Both the position numbers and the translations under genes were made by a program. The notes under the pieces are model-generated. The model searched no databases. It was given only the letters and a program-made list of their open reading frames with translations, and was not told where the DNA came from. Shown here one piece after another: positions 9,493 through 21,032 of a stretch of DNA of 64,000 bases (position 1 is its first letter; each line of letters begins with the position of its first letter). The stretch comes from Bradyrhizobium tropiciagri (GTDB lineage: Bacteria; Pseudomonadota; Alphaproteobacteria; Rhizobiales; Xanthobacteraceae), in contig NZ_JAFCKH010000005.1 of the NCBI RefSeq assembly GCF_018130505.1, positions 514,089 through 578,088 on the forward strand, written 5' to 3'.

Positions 9493-9978
9493 TCAGATGA
9501 CCTCGGCGGTGACGCGGCCGACGCCGGCGCCGGTCAGGCCGATGGCGCGGGCAGCGCCGGTCGAGAGGTCGAGCACGCGGCCGCGGATGAACGGGCCACG
9601 ATCGTTGATGGTGACGACCACGCTGCGGCCGCCATGGGTGACGCGGAGCTTGGTGCCGAACGGCAGCGAGCGGTGGGCCGCGGTCATGGCGTTCTGGTTG
9701 AATCGCTGACCGGAGGCGGTGCGGCTGCCGGACTCGTTGCCGTAGAACGAGGCCATGCCCGAGAAGCTATGGCCGCCGCCCGACTGCACCGAGGCATTCG
9801 CATTACGCCAGGACGACCCCTCGGCCTTGGCGTGATGATGGTGGTGATGATGACGATGATGCCGGGACTTCGCGGACGCCTCGGTCACGCTGCCCCCGAC
9901 CAGAAGCGTCGCTGCAACAACAGCGACCGCCGTACGCGACTGGGTAACGCCCAGGACCGCCTTCTTGATATTCGTCAT
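9493..9978 (-). CDS. rlpA: RlpA-like septal ring lytic transglycosylase family protein
   Basis: 161 residues. A signal peptide (KKAVLGVTQSRTAVAVVAAT, cleavage near TEASA-KS) is followed by a striking His tract (RHHRHHHHHHHAK) and a double-psi beta-barrel RlpA domain. Its motifs are GMASFYG, TASGQRFN, MTAAHRSLPFGT and INDRGPF. RlpA proteins cleave denuded peptidoglycan glycans at the septum in some bacteria. No C-terminal SPOR domain is present, so septal targeting by that route is not expected. The ATG at 9978 starts directly before the signal peptide; an upstream in-frame start at 10065 would add 29 residues and cover the 18-bp palindrome. Confidence 0.88.
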   Translation of the reverse strand: MTNIKKAVLGVTQSRTAVAVVAATLLVGGSVTEASAKSRHHRHHHHHHHAKAEGSSWRNANASVQSGGGHSFSGMASFYGNESGSRTASGQRFNQNAMTAAHRSLPFGTKLRVTHGGRSVVVTINDRGPFIRGRVLDLSTGAARAIGLTGAGVGRVTAEVI

Positions 9979-10002
9979 TTGATATAAGACCCTCAGACAG
10001 TA

Positions 10003-10020
10003 TTGCCACAATTGTGGCAA
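10003..10020. promoter_or_regulatory. 18-bp perfect palindrome upstream of the RlpA-like gene
   Basis: TTGCCACAATTGTGGCAA is identical on both strands with no spacer. It lies 25 to 42 bp upstream of the chosen ATG, where a repressor would cover the promoter or leader. The length and symmetry fit a dimeric-regulator operator; no specific regulator can be named from the sequence. Confidence 0.6.
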
Positions 10021-10065
10021 GTGGAACCCCCGTCCCTCGTTGACCAAGGCCGTTTGATTTCGCAA

Positions 10066-10612
10066 TGAGGCATGAATTGGGCAGTAAATCCGGATTGGCC
10101 TCGGTAGAGATATCTTGTTACCGGCCGAGGGAATTTGTAGCGGGTTCCATATTCTTGCTGTTTAACGAATTTTTAACCAGTCTAATACTGTCGAATACTG
10201 TTTAACCGAGCGGCGGTAAGGTTTGAGTAAGTAATCGCCAAGTGGAACTCCAAGGCAGCGAATCGTTCCGCCCGCCGCTTTCATGGGGCCATGCAAATTT
10301 TTGCGGGAACAAAATCAGGGGCGGGAATCCGGCGGCCCGGCGGGGCCGATTCCCGGAGCTCGGACTTCGCGGATTCGGCACCCGGTGATCGGCGGCCACA
10401 CCGCGTGCGACATCGCAGCACCGGCTTGTGCCGTCATGTTGCACCTGCGCGATTGCTATGTTAGCAAAGCCCGCGATTTTAACGGTCCCGGCACGTCCTG
10501 TGCCGGTCGAAAATCGAAGTCCCGCTTGAATTCCAAGGGCTTGGATCGCTAGGCGCTGCTTTGGTGGCGACGGTTTTTCCCTTGCGAATTTAACAGCAAA
10601 AAGAGCGAGCTC
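10066..10612. other. Intergenic region between rlpA-like gene and atp operon
   Basis: This long divergent gap has no convincing gene; frames across it lack start signals and family features. It must hold the atpH promoter and probably the distal part of the RlpA-like promoter. The only motif I can support is a CtrA-type box at 10162-10177, listed separately. The region 10310-10400 is GC-rich with short inverted repeats but no clear terminator. Confidence 0.6.
10162..10177. promoter_or_regulatory. Candidate CtrA-binding site
   Basis: TTAA (10162-10165) and TTAAC (10173-10177) are separated by exactly 7 bases. This matches the alphaproteobacterial CtrA full-site consensus TTAA-N7-TTAAC. It lies 184 bp upstream of the RlpA-like start and about 440 bp upstream of atpH. 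Cell-cycle control of an RlpA-like gene would make sense, but this is inference from one site. Confidence 0.4.
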
Positions 10613-12702
<2,090 letters not shown>

Positions 12703-12793
12703 CAAATGGGGCGTCGCCCGGCTTGTCGCCGGGCGTTACGAACAGAGGCTTGCGATCTGACCGTTGCGGTCGGATCGCCGGGGTGGACGAAGA

Positions 12794-13672
12794 ATGGCGT
12801 CACTGAAAGACATGCGGTCCCGCATCGCCTCGACCAAGGCGACGCAGAAGATCACCAAGGCCATGCAGATGGTCGCAGCCTCCAAGCTGCGCCGCGCGCA
12901 GAACGCCGCCGAGGCGGCGCGGCCTTATGCCAACAAGATGGACGCGGTGATTTCCAACATCGCTGCCGCAGCCAATGGCACGCCCGGCGCGCCGGCGCTG
13001 CTGGCGGGCACCGGCAAGGACCAGGTGCACCTGTTGCTGGTCTGCACCGGCGAGCGCGGCCTGTCGGGCGCGTTCAACTCGGCCATCGTGCGCCTGGCGC
13101 GCGAGCGCGCGCAGTCGCTGCTCGCGCAGGGCAAGGAGGTCCAGTTCTTCTGCGTCGGCCGCAAGGGCTACGAGCAGCTGCGCCGGACCTACGAGAAGCG
13201 CATCGTCGAGCATCTCGATCTGCGTGCGGTGCGCCAGATCGGCTTCGTCAATGCCGAGGATATCGCCAACAAGGTGCTGGCGCGGTTCGAGGCCGGCGAG
13301 TTCGATGTCTGCACGCTGTTCTATTCGCGCTTCCAGTCGGTGATCGCACAGGTTCCGACCGCGCAGCAGATCATCCCGCTCGAAGTGGCGGCGCCTGCGG
13401 CCAACGCGGCTCCCTCCACGTCCTACGAATACGAGCCCGAGGAAGACCAGATCCTCAGCACCCTGTTGCCGCGCAATCTCGCGGTGCAGATCTTCCGCGC
13501 GCTGCTCGAGAACAACGCTTCGTTCTACGGCGCGCAGATGAGCGCCATGGACAGCGCCACGCGCAACGCCGGCGAAATGATCCGCAAGCAAACCCTGATT
13601 TACAACCGGACCCGTCAGGCCCAGATCACGAAGGAGCTGATTGAAATCATCTCCGGCGCTGAGGCGGTCTAA
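12794..13672 (+). CDS. atpG: ATP synthase F1 subunit gamma
   Basis: 292-residue central-stalk rotor subunit. The N-terminal coiled-coil strand ([20 protein letters not shown]) and the C-terminal strand with the gamma signature ([15 protein letters not shown]) are both present, with the Rossmann-like middle domain ([18 protein letters not shown]) between. The ATG at 12794 matches the conserved family start; the in-frame codon at 12764 would add an unrelated leader. It is 27 bp upstream of atpD. Confidence 0.98.
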   Translation: MASLKDMRSRIASTKATQKITKAMQMVAASKLRRAQNAAEAARPYANKMDAVISNIAAAANGTPGAPALLAGTGKDQVHLLLVCTGERGLSGAFNSAIVRLARERAQSLLAQGKEVQFFCVGRKGYEQLRRTYEKRIVEHLDLRAVRQIGFVNAEDIANKVLARFEAGEFDVCTLFYSRFQSVIAQVPTAQQIIPLEVAAPAANAAPSTSYEYEPEEDQILSTLLPRNLAVQIFRALLENNASFYGAQMSAMDSATRNAGEMIRKQTLIYNRTRQAQITKELIEIISGAEAV

Positions 13673-15142
<1,470 letters not shown>

Positions 15143-15158
15143 GCTTCATGATGTCGTC

Positions 15159-15234
15159 ATCGCCGGACTTGATCCGGCGATCCATCGCACGAGACTTGTT
15201 TTGACTGATGGACCCGCGGGTCGAGCCCGCGGGT
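15159..15234. repeat. Two hairpins between atpD and atpC
   Basis: A 9-bp perfect stem with a 5-base loop (15159-15167 with 15173-15181) is followed by a second one (15212-15220 with 15226-15234). Neither has a T-run. Both resemble dispersed intergenic palindromes of the genus. Within an operon they may attenuate or process the message and lower epsilon relative to beta, which is inference. Confidence 0.65.
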
Positions 15235-15258
15235 GACAGCGCAAAGAACGGAAAGACC

Positions 15259-15666
15259 ATGACCACCTTCCACTTCGATCTCGTCTCTCCCGAAAAGCTC
15301 GCCTTCTCCGGCGAGGTCGATCAGGTTGACGTTCCCGGCGTGGAAGGTGATTTCGGCGTGCTCGCCGGCCACGCGCCGGTCATCGCCACCATTCGTCCCG
15401 GCATCCTGACCATCACCGCCGCCGGCAAGCGCGAGAAGGTGATCGTGCTCGGTGGTCTCGCCGAAGTGTCGGACAAGGGCCTCACCGTGCTCGCCGACGT
15501 CGCGACCGCGATCGCCGATCTCGATCGCGCCACGTTCGCCGAGACGATCAAGGAAATGGAAGAGAAGCTCGCCGAGAAGGAGGGCTCGGAGCTCGACCAC
15601 GCGATCGAGCGGCTCGACCACTTCAAGAGCATCCAGCACGAGGTCAACGCGACCGCGATGCACTAA
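15259..15666 (+). CDS. atpC: ATP synthase F1 subunit epsilon
   Basis: 135-residue rotor subunit that couples to the c-ring and can inhibit hydrolysis. The N-terminal beta-sandwich begins [20 protein letters not shown] and continues with [13 protein letters not shown]; the C-terminal helical hairpin follows. The ATG at 15259 after GGAAAGACC fits the family. The upstream in-frame ATG at 15208 lies inside the hairpin pair and is rejected. It ends the operon and is followed by a palindromic repeat. Confidence 0.97.
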   Translation: MTTFHFDLVSPEKLAFSGEVDQVDVPGVEGDFGVLAGHAPVIATIRPGILTITAAGKREKVIVLGGLAEVSDKGLTVLADVATAIADLDRATFAETIKEMEEKLAEKEGSELDHAIERLDHFKSIQHEVNATAMH

Positions 15667-16030
15667 AGCACGACGAGATGAGGACGAATCTCATCGCGCT
15701 TCAGTCTCTTGTTTGAGCATGATCTTTTCGGAAAACCGCTTCGCACTTTTCCGGATCATGCTTTAAGCGCGGCGACGATTCGCCGTCGCGCCTTGTGAAA
15801 TCGCTCACAGTTTTTCCGGCTATCACCTACGAAAACTTGAACAATTCAGCGCTCGCCGACCCTGGCGGACGCTGAATGTTTATTGCCTCGGGGAACTTCT
15901 GACGGCATTGTGCCCCGGCGCATGATGGTTGCGGTGCGGGCGATTTGCGTCAGGCGCGAGATTGATTGCCGACTGGTCGCGGGCCGATCGCGGTCAGCCG
16001 CCTGGTTTTTCATGCAATGGACAGTGCCCC
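15667..16030. other. Intergenic region between atpC and AraC-type gene
   Basis: No gene is evident. It contains the second copy of the 47-bp repeat (15716-15762) and a structured dyad at 15844-15877, where 8-bp arms (ATTCAGCG with CGCTGAAT) enclose a shorter CGCC/GGCG pair. The remainder should hold the AraC-type promoter. No T-rich terminator for the atp operon is visible; the repeat may serve as its 3' end. Confidence 0.55.
15716..15762. repeat. 47-bp intergenic palindromic repeat, copy 2
   Basis: Inverted copy of the element at 3101-3147, with two mismatches in the centre. It lies 50 bp after the atpC stop. The two copies have opposite orientation relative to the sequence. Confidence 0.85.
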
Positions 16031-17026
16031 GTGCTGACGTTCTCCACCGACGCAATTCGTCCGGAAGACCGTTTCGATCATTGGTGCGAGGTGCGCGGCA
16101 AGGCGCTGTTCGGCGTGACCATCGAACTCGAACGCGAGAGGCGGCCGGATTTCCGCGGACGATTTTCCGCGACCCAGGTCGGCAATGCGGTGCTTGCCGA
16201 GATGCACGCGTCCTCCTATCGGGTCAGCCGGACATCGACGGACATTGCGCGCGTTCCCAGCAACAGCATGCATCTTGCCTGGCAGGTGCGTGGACCGGGC
16301 CACCTGAACATCGGCCGCGATCGCATCCAGCACGTGCGTAACGGCGATCTGGTGTTCGGCCACTCCAACCTTCCGTTCGCGTCGACGCCGGACCGCAGCG
16401 ACGGCTTCCACTTCTACAGCCTCAAGATTCCGGTCACGACCGATCTCGTGCTCGGCACCAGGATTGAGGACGTGCCGCCGGTCACGCTGGCGCGCGATGC
16501 CGGCCTGACCCGGCTGCTGGGCGCGATGCTCCGCGCCATGACCCGCGAGCCGGCGCAGGCCGAGCGGTTCGCCGGCGACGTCACCCATATGGTGCGCCTC
16601 GCGCTGCTGGCGCGCGGACGGCTGCGGCCGCGGCAGGACGAAGTCCGTGCCGCGCTGCATGCGGGCTATCTCCACGCCGCTCGCGAGATATTGCTCCGCG
16701 ACCTGCATCGTCCGACGCTGTCGCCGGCGCCGGTCGCGGCCGAGCTCGGCATTTCGCTCCGGCAATTGCACGCGCTGTTCGAGCCGACCGGGCTGTCGTT
16801 CGCGCGGACGCTGACGGCGGCAAGGTTGAAGGAAGCGAGGCGGCTGCTCAACACCATGCAGGAGCGCGGCATCGACGAGATCGCCTTCGCATGCGGCTTC
16901 GACAGTATCGCGACCTTCTATCGCGTGTTCCGGGCGACCTATGGCATGACGCCGGGCGAAGCGCGGCGCGGTCAGCTCGAAGACGCGCCGGCGAATCCGG
17001 CGAAATTGGCGGCGACCGCGCGATAG
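16031..17026 (+). CDS. AraC-family transcriptional regulator
   Basis: 331 residues from GTG at 16031, a start that gives the common N-terminus (LTFSTDAIRPEDRFDHWCEV) of AraC regulators with an AraC_binding_2-type domain. The C-terminal third is the double helix-turn-helix: VAAELGISLRQLHALFEP, then IDEIAFACGFDSIATFYRVF and YGMTPGEARR. The inducer and target are unknown. The gene converges with the Nudix gene, and their coding regions overlap by 55 bp. An in-frame ATG at 15929 would add 34 low-complexity residues. Confidence 0.88.
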   Translation: MLTFSTDAIRPEDRFDHWCEVRGKALFGVTIELERERRPDFRGRFSATQVGNAVLAEMHASSYRVSRTSTDIARVPSNSMHLAWQVRGPGHLNIGRDRIQHVRNGDLVFGHSNLPFASTPDRSDGFHFYSLKIPVTTDLVLGTRIEDVPPVTLARDAGLTRLLGAMLRAMTREPAQAERFAGDVTHMVRLALLARGRLRPRQDEVRAALHAGYLHAAREILLRDLHRPTLSPAPVAAELGISLRQLHALFEPTGLSFARTLTAARLKEARRLLNTMQERGIDEIAFACGFDSIATFYRVFRATYGMTPGEARRGQLEDAPANPAKLAATAR

Positions 17027-17484
17027 ACGTCGCGGCGGAACGGCACCACGAGATCGGCGACACGGTCGAGGCGCTCCCAGCGCCATTGATCGAACTCGGC
17101 GGGCTGGCCGTTGCGCGGCGTCAGCGGGTCGATCTCGTCGTCGCGGCCGGTGTAGCGCAGCGCGAACCATTTCTGTCGCTGCCCGCGGAAGCGCGCCAGC
17201 CGATGCGAGGCCGGTCCGTCATAGGGCGGGAATTCGTAGGTGACCCAGTCGGTCTCGCCGAGATAATCGGCGCTGACGGCGCCGGTCTCCTCCCACAATT
17301 CGCGCATCACCGCCTGGCGCGGATCCTCGCCGGCATCGATGCCGCCTTGCGGCATCTGCCATTCGAGGCCGGGCAGGATGATCTCCGGCCCGTCATCCTT
17401 GAATCGGCGGCCGATCAGCACGCGTCCCGCGGCGTTGAACAGCGCGATGCCCACGTTCGGGCGATAGGGCTTTTCGTATGACAT
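16972..17484 (-). CDS. rppH: RNA pyrophosphohydrolase, Nudix family (copy 1)
   Basis: 170 residues. RppH removes pyrophosphate from 5'-triphosphorylated RNA and triggers decay. The N-terminus YRPNVGIALFN and the Nudix box GGIDAGEDPRQAVMRELWEE match the RppH subfamily, as do [13 protein letters not shown] and the C-terminal VVPFRRDVYR. The ATG at 17484 is chosen because MSYEKPYRPNVG is the family start. It is downstream of a paralog on the same strand and overlaps the 3' end of the AraC gene. Confidence 0.9.
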   Translation of the reverse strand: MSYEKPYRPNVGIALFNAAGRVLIGRRFKDDGPEIILPGLEWQMPQGGIDAGEDPRQAVMRELWEETGAVSADYLGETDWVTYEFPPYDGPASHRLARFRGQRQKWFALRYTGRDDEIDPLTPRNGQPAEFDQWRWERLDRVADLVVPFRRDVYRAVAANFAGFAGASSS

Positions 17485-17704
17485 GACGGCGGGTCGCAAT
17501 GACGATGGAGGGAGCACCGGACACAGCACGGCTGTTGCGTGGCGGCGGGGCGTTGCAGGATTTCGGAATAATGAAAAAATATCACTGAGTTGCCCGACGC
17601 GTCAAGCCGCTTTTCCGGGCGTCGCGGCAACGGCTACTTTGCATGGGGTTGTTTTCGCTGTTTTGCGATGCGCGACCTTTGCGTCGCCGCAAAGGCCTTG
17701 CAGG

Positions 17705-18208
17705 TCAGCTGCCGGCGAGACCCGCGAATTCCTTCACCACGCGCTCATAGACCGGGCGCTTGAACGGCACGATCAACTCCGGGAGATTCTGCATCGGCTC
17801 CCAGCGCCAGGTGATGAACTCTGCCTTGTGGCCGCCGCCGGGGTGCGCGACGTTGATCTCGTTCTCCTTGCCGGTGAAGCGCAGCGCGAACCACTTCTGC
17901 CGCTGGCCGCGATAGCGGCCCTTCCAGGCGCGGCCGGCGACGGTGCGCGGGATGTCGTAGATCAGCCAGTCCGAGACCTCGCCGAGCTTCTCCACCGACT
18001 TGATGCTGGTTTCCTCATAGAGCTCGCGCTTGGCGGCCTGGAACGTGTCCTCGCCGGGATCGACGCCGCCTTGCGGCATCTGCCAGACATGGGCTTCGTC
18101 GACATGCTCGATGCCGCCGGCGCGGCGCCCGATGAAGACCAGCCCAGCGGGATTGAGCAGCATGATGCCGACACAGGTTCGATAGGGCAGGTCTTCGTAA
18201 CGTGCCAT
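17705..18208 (-). CDS. rppH: RNA pyrophosphohydrolase, Nudix family (copy 2)
   Basis: 167 residues, clearly paralogous to the adjacent copy: shared [17 protein letters not shown] and VPFKRPVY segments, with Nudix box [20 protein letters not shown]. The N-terminus is [16 protein letters not shown]. The two genes are tandem with a 220-bp gap. Which one is the main RppH and whether the other acts on a different nucleotide cannot be judged from sequence alone. Confidence 0.9.
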   Translation of the reverse strand: MARYEDLPYRTCVGIMLLNPAGLVFIGRRAGGIEHVDEAHVWQMPQGGVDPGEDTFQAAKRELYEETSIKSVEKLGEVSDWLIYDIPRTVAGRAWKGRYRGQRQKWFALRFTGKENEINVAHPGGGHKAEFITWRWEPMQNLPELIVPFKRPVYERVVKEFAGLAGS

Positions 18209-18289
18209 GCCGCCGCTACCTCGCGAGTCCTGGGGCTAGCCCGACCCGGCCCCCCGGCAAGGTCGGAAGTCGCACCAACGGATTGATCT

Positions 18290-19516
18290 TTAGCTCGATT
18301 TTGATTTCAGCATCGCCGTTGTCAATGGCACAAGCATGATGCCTTTGGAGTCCAGTGTCTTGATCCACGCGCCGAGCCGCTCGATCGAGACCGGCAGCGC
18401 CGAGGCGACGCCCACGGCCGTGCCGCGCTCCTTGGCGAGGGTCTCCAGCTTGACCAGGGTGCGGTCGATCTCCGCCGAGGTCGGCACCGCGTCGATGGTG
18501 AAATCGGCCTTGGCGAACGGCATGCCCTGCGCCGACGCCAGCGACTGGGCGACGCTGCGCGGGGTGGAACCGTCGTCGAAATAACCGAGGCCGCGCTTGG
18601 CGGCGTCGCGGATGATCGGCTGCATCACCGGGTCGCTGGCGATGAAGCGGGCGCCCATGAAGTTGGCGATCCCGGCATAGCCCTGCAGGCGGCTGAGGTG
18701 CCAGTAGAAGCGGTCGAGGTTCTGCTCGGCGCCGAGCGTCGTCAGCAGCGTCTGCGGCCCCGGATCATTGTCGGGATAGTCAAACGGTTCCATCGGGATC
18801 TGCAGCAGGATCTCGTGGCGCTGGGCCCGGGCGCGCTCGGCCAGCTTGCCGGGGTCGGCGCCATAGGGCGTGAACGCCAGCGTCACGGCCGGCGGCAACT
18901 TCATGATGGCATCGGCCGTCTTGGCCGCGCCGACACCGAGGCCGCCGAGCACGATGGCCACCACGGGCGTCCTGGCGGCCTTGGTGCGGTCGGCATCGGC
19001 CGCATAGGCCGTGAAGGGCTTCAAGCCGTCGGCTACCACCGGGATCATGCCGTAGCGCGATTTCTCCAGCAGCCGCGGGTCGACACCGGTCATCGCGGCG
19101 ACGGGTGCGGGGCTGTCGCCATCGGCCTTGCCGGTGCCGTCGGCGGCACCGATCACGACGTCCTGACGCTTGCCGCTGGAGCCGTCGATGATGGTGACGG
19201 TCTTGGCATCGCTCTTTGCGTCGACGGCCGCAGCGGGCGCCTTGGCGGCAGCCTTGGCCGCTTCGGCTGGGGCAGCCGGGGCGTGGCTGTCCGGCGTCGT
19301 CGCGGCGGGTGAAGCCTTGCGGAGCGCAATATGCGCGACCGGCTCGCCGCCCAGCGGATTGTCGTTGAACAGCACGACGCCGACGAAGCCGACCAGCACA
19401 AGCCCGAGCAGCACGGCAAGCGCCTGCATCGCCGTGAACGGCAGGCGGTACCGGCGCGTCTTGCCTGTCCTCTTTTGCCCAAGCGGCGTGCTGAGCTCGT
19501 CGGCCGCCTCTGTCAT
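18290..19516 (-). CDS. Divergent polysaccharide deacetylase family protein (YibQ-like)
   Basis: 408 residues. A short cytoplasmic N-terminus (LGQKRTGKTRRYRLPF) leads into one membrane anchor (ALAVLLGLVLVGFVGVVLF, residues about 32-50), then an Ala/Pro/Lys linker and a NodB-like (beta/alpha) domain (VVAIVLGGLGVGAAKTADAI ... LTLAFTPYG). This periplasmic family often lies beside envC and ctpA in proteobacteria, as here, which suggests envelope maintenance; its substrate is not established. The ATG at 19516 follows GGGGAGGG. A longer frame upstream would run through the ctpA terminator. Confidence 0.88.
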   Translation of the reverse strand: MTEAADELSTPLGQKRTGKTRRYRLPFTAMQALAVLLGLVLVGFVGVVLFNDNPLGGEPVAHIALRKASPAATTPDSHAPAAPAEAAKAAAKAPAAAVDAKSDAKTVTIIDGSSGKRQDVVIGAADGTGKADGDSPAPVAAMTGVDPRLLEKSRYGMIPVVADGLKPFTAYAADADRTKAARTPVVAIVLGGLGVGAAKTADAIMKLPPAVTLAFTPYGADPGKLAERARAQRHEILLQIPMEPFDYPDNDPGPQTLLTTLGAEQNLDRFYWHLSRLQGYAGIANFMGARFIASDPVMQPIIRDAAKRGLGYFDDGSTPRSVAQSLASAQGMPFAKADFTIDAVPTSAEIDRTLVKLETLAKERGTAVGVASALPVSIERLGAWIKTLDSKGIMLVPLTTAMLKSKSS

Positions 19517-19611
19517 GACCCTCCCCGAATCAATAGCGCGAACGATACCACGATGCGGCCCGGTCCCGCGCGCTGTGCACGCCATGGTGCGGTGCCGACA
19601 GCGCCGGCTCC

Positions 19612-19644
19612 ACAAACAAAAAGGGCGGCCCGAGGGCCGCCCTT
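19612..19644 (-). terminator. Intrinsic terminator downstream of ctpA
   Basis: On the minus strand a perfect 10-bp stem (AAGGGCGGCC with GGCCGCCCTT, 4-base loop) continues into a T-rich run (TTTTTGTTTG). It lies 24 bp after the ctpA stop and before the deacetylase start, so the deacetylase gene probably has its own promoter or is reached by read-through. Confidence 0.85.
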
Positions 19645-19667
19645 TTCGCAAAACGAATCAGGCCGGA

Positions 19668-21032
19668 TCAGTTCGCAGCCTTGGCCGGCTTGTCGACCGC
19701 GGCCTTGTCGCGGGCGGCGTCCGGCCCCGGCGTCGCGCTCGAGGTCGACTTGATGCCGTGCAGCAGGTCGTCGGCCATCTTCAGCGCCTTGTCGTCCTTG
19801 GCATCCGGCGGCACGTAGGACTGCGAACCGGTCTTCTCGTCGCCGTCCGACTTCAGGTGGCCGCGCAGCGAGGCCTCGCCCTTGGTGTCGGTGCGCGCCT
19901 TCAGCTCGTCCGGCACGTCCTGCAGCACCTCGATGTCGGGCACGATGCCCTTGGCCTGGATCGACTTGCCCGACGGCGTGTAGTAGCGCGCGGTGGTCAG
20001 GCGCAGCGCGCCGTTACCCGAGCCGAGCGGGATGATGGTCTGCACCGAGCCCTTGCCGAACGAGCGGGTGCCGACCAGCGTCGCCCGCTTGTGGTCCTGC
20101 AGCGCGCCGGCGACGATTTCGGACGCCGATGCCGAGCCGCCGTTGATCAGCACGATGACCGGCTTGCCCTTGGTCAGGTCGCCCGCATGGGCGGCGCGGC
20201 GCTGAGTCTCCTCGGCGTTGCGGCCACGGGTCGACACGATCTCGCCGCGCTCGAGGAACGAATCGGAGACCGTCACCGCCTCTTCGAGCAACCCGCCCGG
20301 GTTGTTGCGGAGGTCGATGATGTAGCCCTTCAGCTTGTCGCCGATCTGGCTCGAGAGATTGGCGATCTCCTTCTTCAAGCCTTCGGTGGTCTGCTCGTTG
20401 AAGGTGGTGATACGGATGTAGGCGATGTCGTCGGCCTCGACGCGCGCGCGCACCGAGCGGACCCGGATGTTGTCGCGCACCAACGTGACTTCGATCGGAT
20501 TGTCCTGGCCCTTGCGGACGATCTTGAGCTTGATCTTGGTGTTGACCGGACCGCGCATCTTCTCGACGGCCTGGTTCAGCGTCAGGCCCTGCACCGCCTC
20601 GTCGTCGAGCGTGGTGATGATGTCGTTGGCCATGATGCCGGCCTTCGAAGCCGGGGTATCGTCGATCGGCGAGACGACCTTGATCAGCCCGTCTTCCATC
20701 GTGACCTCGATGCCGAGGCCGCCGAACTCGCCGCGGGTCTGCACCTGCATGTCGCGGAAGCTCTTGGCATCCATGTAGCTCGAATGCGGATCGAGGCCGG
20801 ACAGCATGCCCGAGATCGCAGACTCGACCAGCTTCGAATCGTCCGGCTTCTCGACATAGTCGCTGCGCACGCGCTCGAACACGTCGCCGAACAGATTGAG
20901 CTGGCGGTAGGTGTCGGAGGTCGCGGCGCGGGCGCTCGATCCCATCAGCACAGCGCGGGGCTGCGTGACGAACAGCGTCAGGGCCGCGCCGGTGGCGGCG
21001 CTAAGGAGAATTACAGAAGTCTTGCGCATCAT
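19668..21032 (-). CDS. ctpA: Carboxy-terminal processing protease, S41 family
   Basis: 454 residues. A signal or anchor sequence (KTSVILLSAATGAALTLFVT) is followed by a cap region, a PDZ domain (about 98-180, GGLGIEV) and the S41 serine-protease domain. The catalytic dyad is visible: S302 in GGSASASEI and K327 in SFGKGSVQ, 25 residues apart as in characterised family members. The C-terminus is charged and variable. It degrades periplasmic or membrane substrates, probably including peptidoglycan hydrolases. Its start (21032) overlaps the envC stop region by 4 bp, so the two are translationally coupled. Confidence 0.96.
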   Translation of the reverse strand: MMRKTSVILLSAATGAALTLFVTQPRAVLMGSSARAATSDTYRQLNLFGDVFERVRSDYVEKPDDSKLVESAISGMLSGLDPHSSYMDAKSFRDMQVQTRGEFGGLGIEVTMEDGLIKVVSPIDDTPASKAGIMANDIITTLDDEAVQGLTLNQAVEKMRGPVNTKIKLKIVRKGQDNPIEVTLVRDNIRVRSVRARVEADDIAYIRITTFNEQTTEGLKKEIANLSSQIGDKLKGYIIDLRNNPGGLLEEAVTVSDSFLERGEIVSTRGRNAEETQRRAAHAGDLTKGKPVIVLINGGSASASEIVAGALQDHKRATLVGTRSFGKGSVQTIIPLGSGNGALRLTTARYYTPSGKSIQAKGIVPDIEVLQDVPDELKARTDTKGEASLRGHLKSDGDEKTGSQSYVPPDAKDDKALKMADDLLHGIKSTSSATPGPDAARDKAAVDKPAKAAN

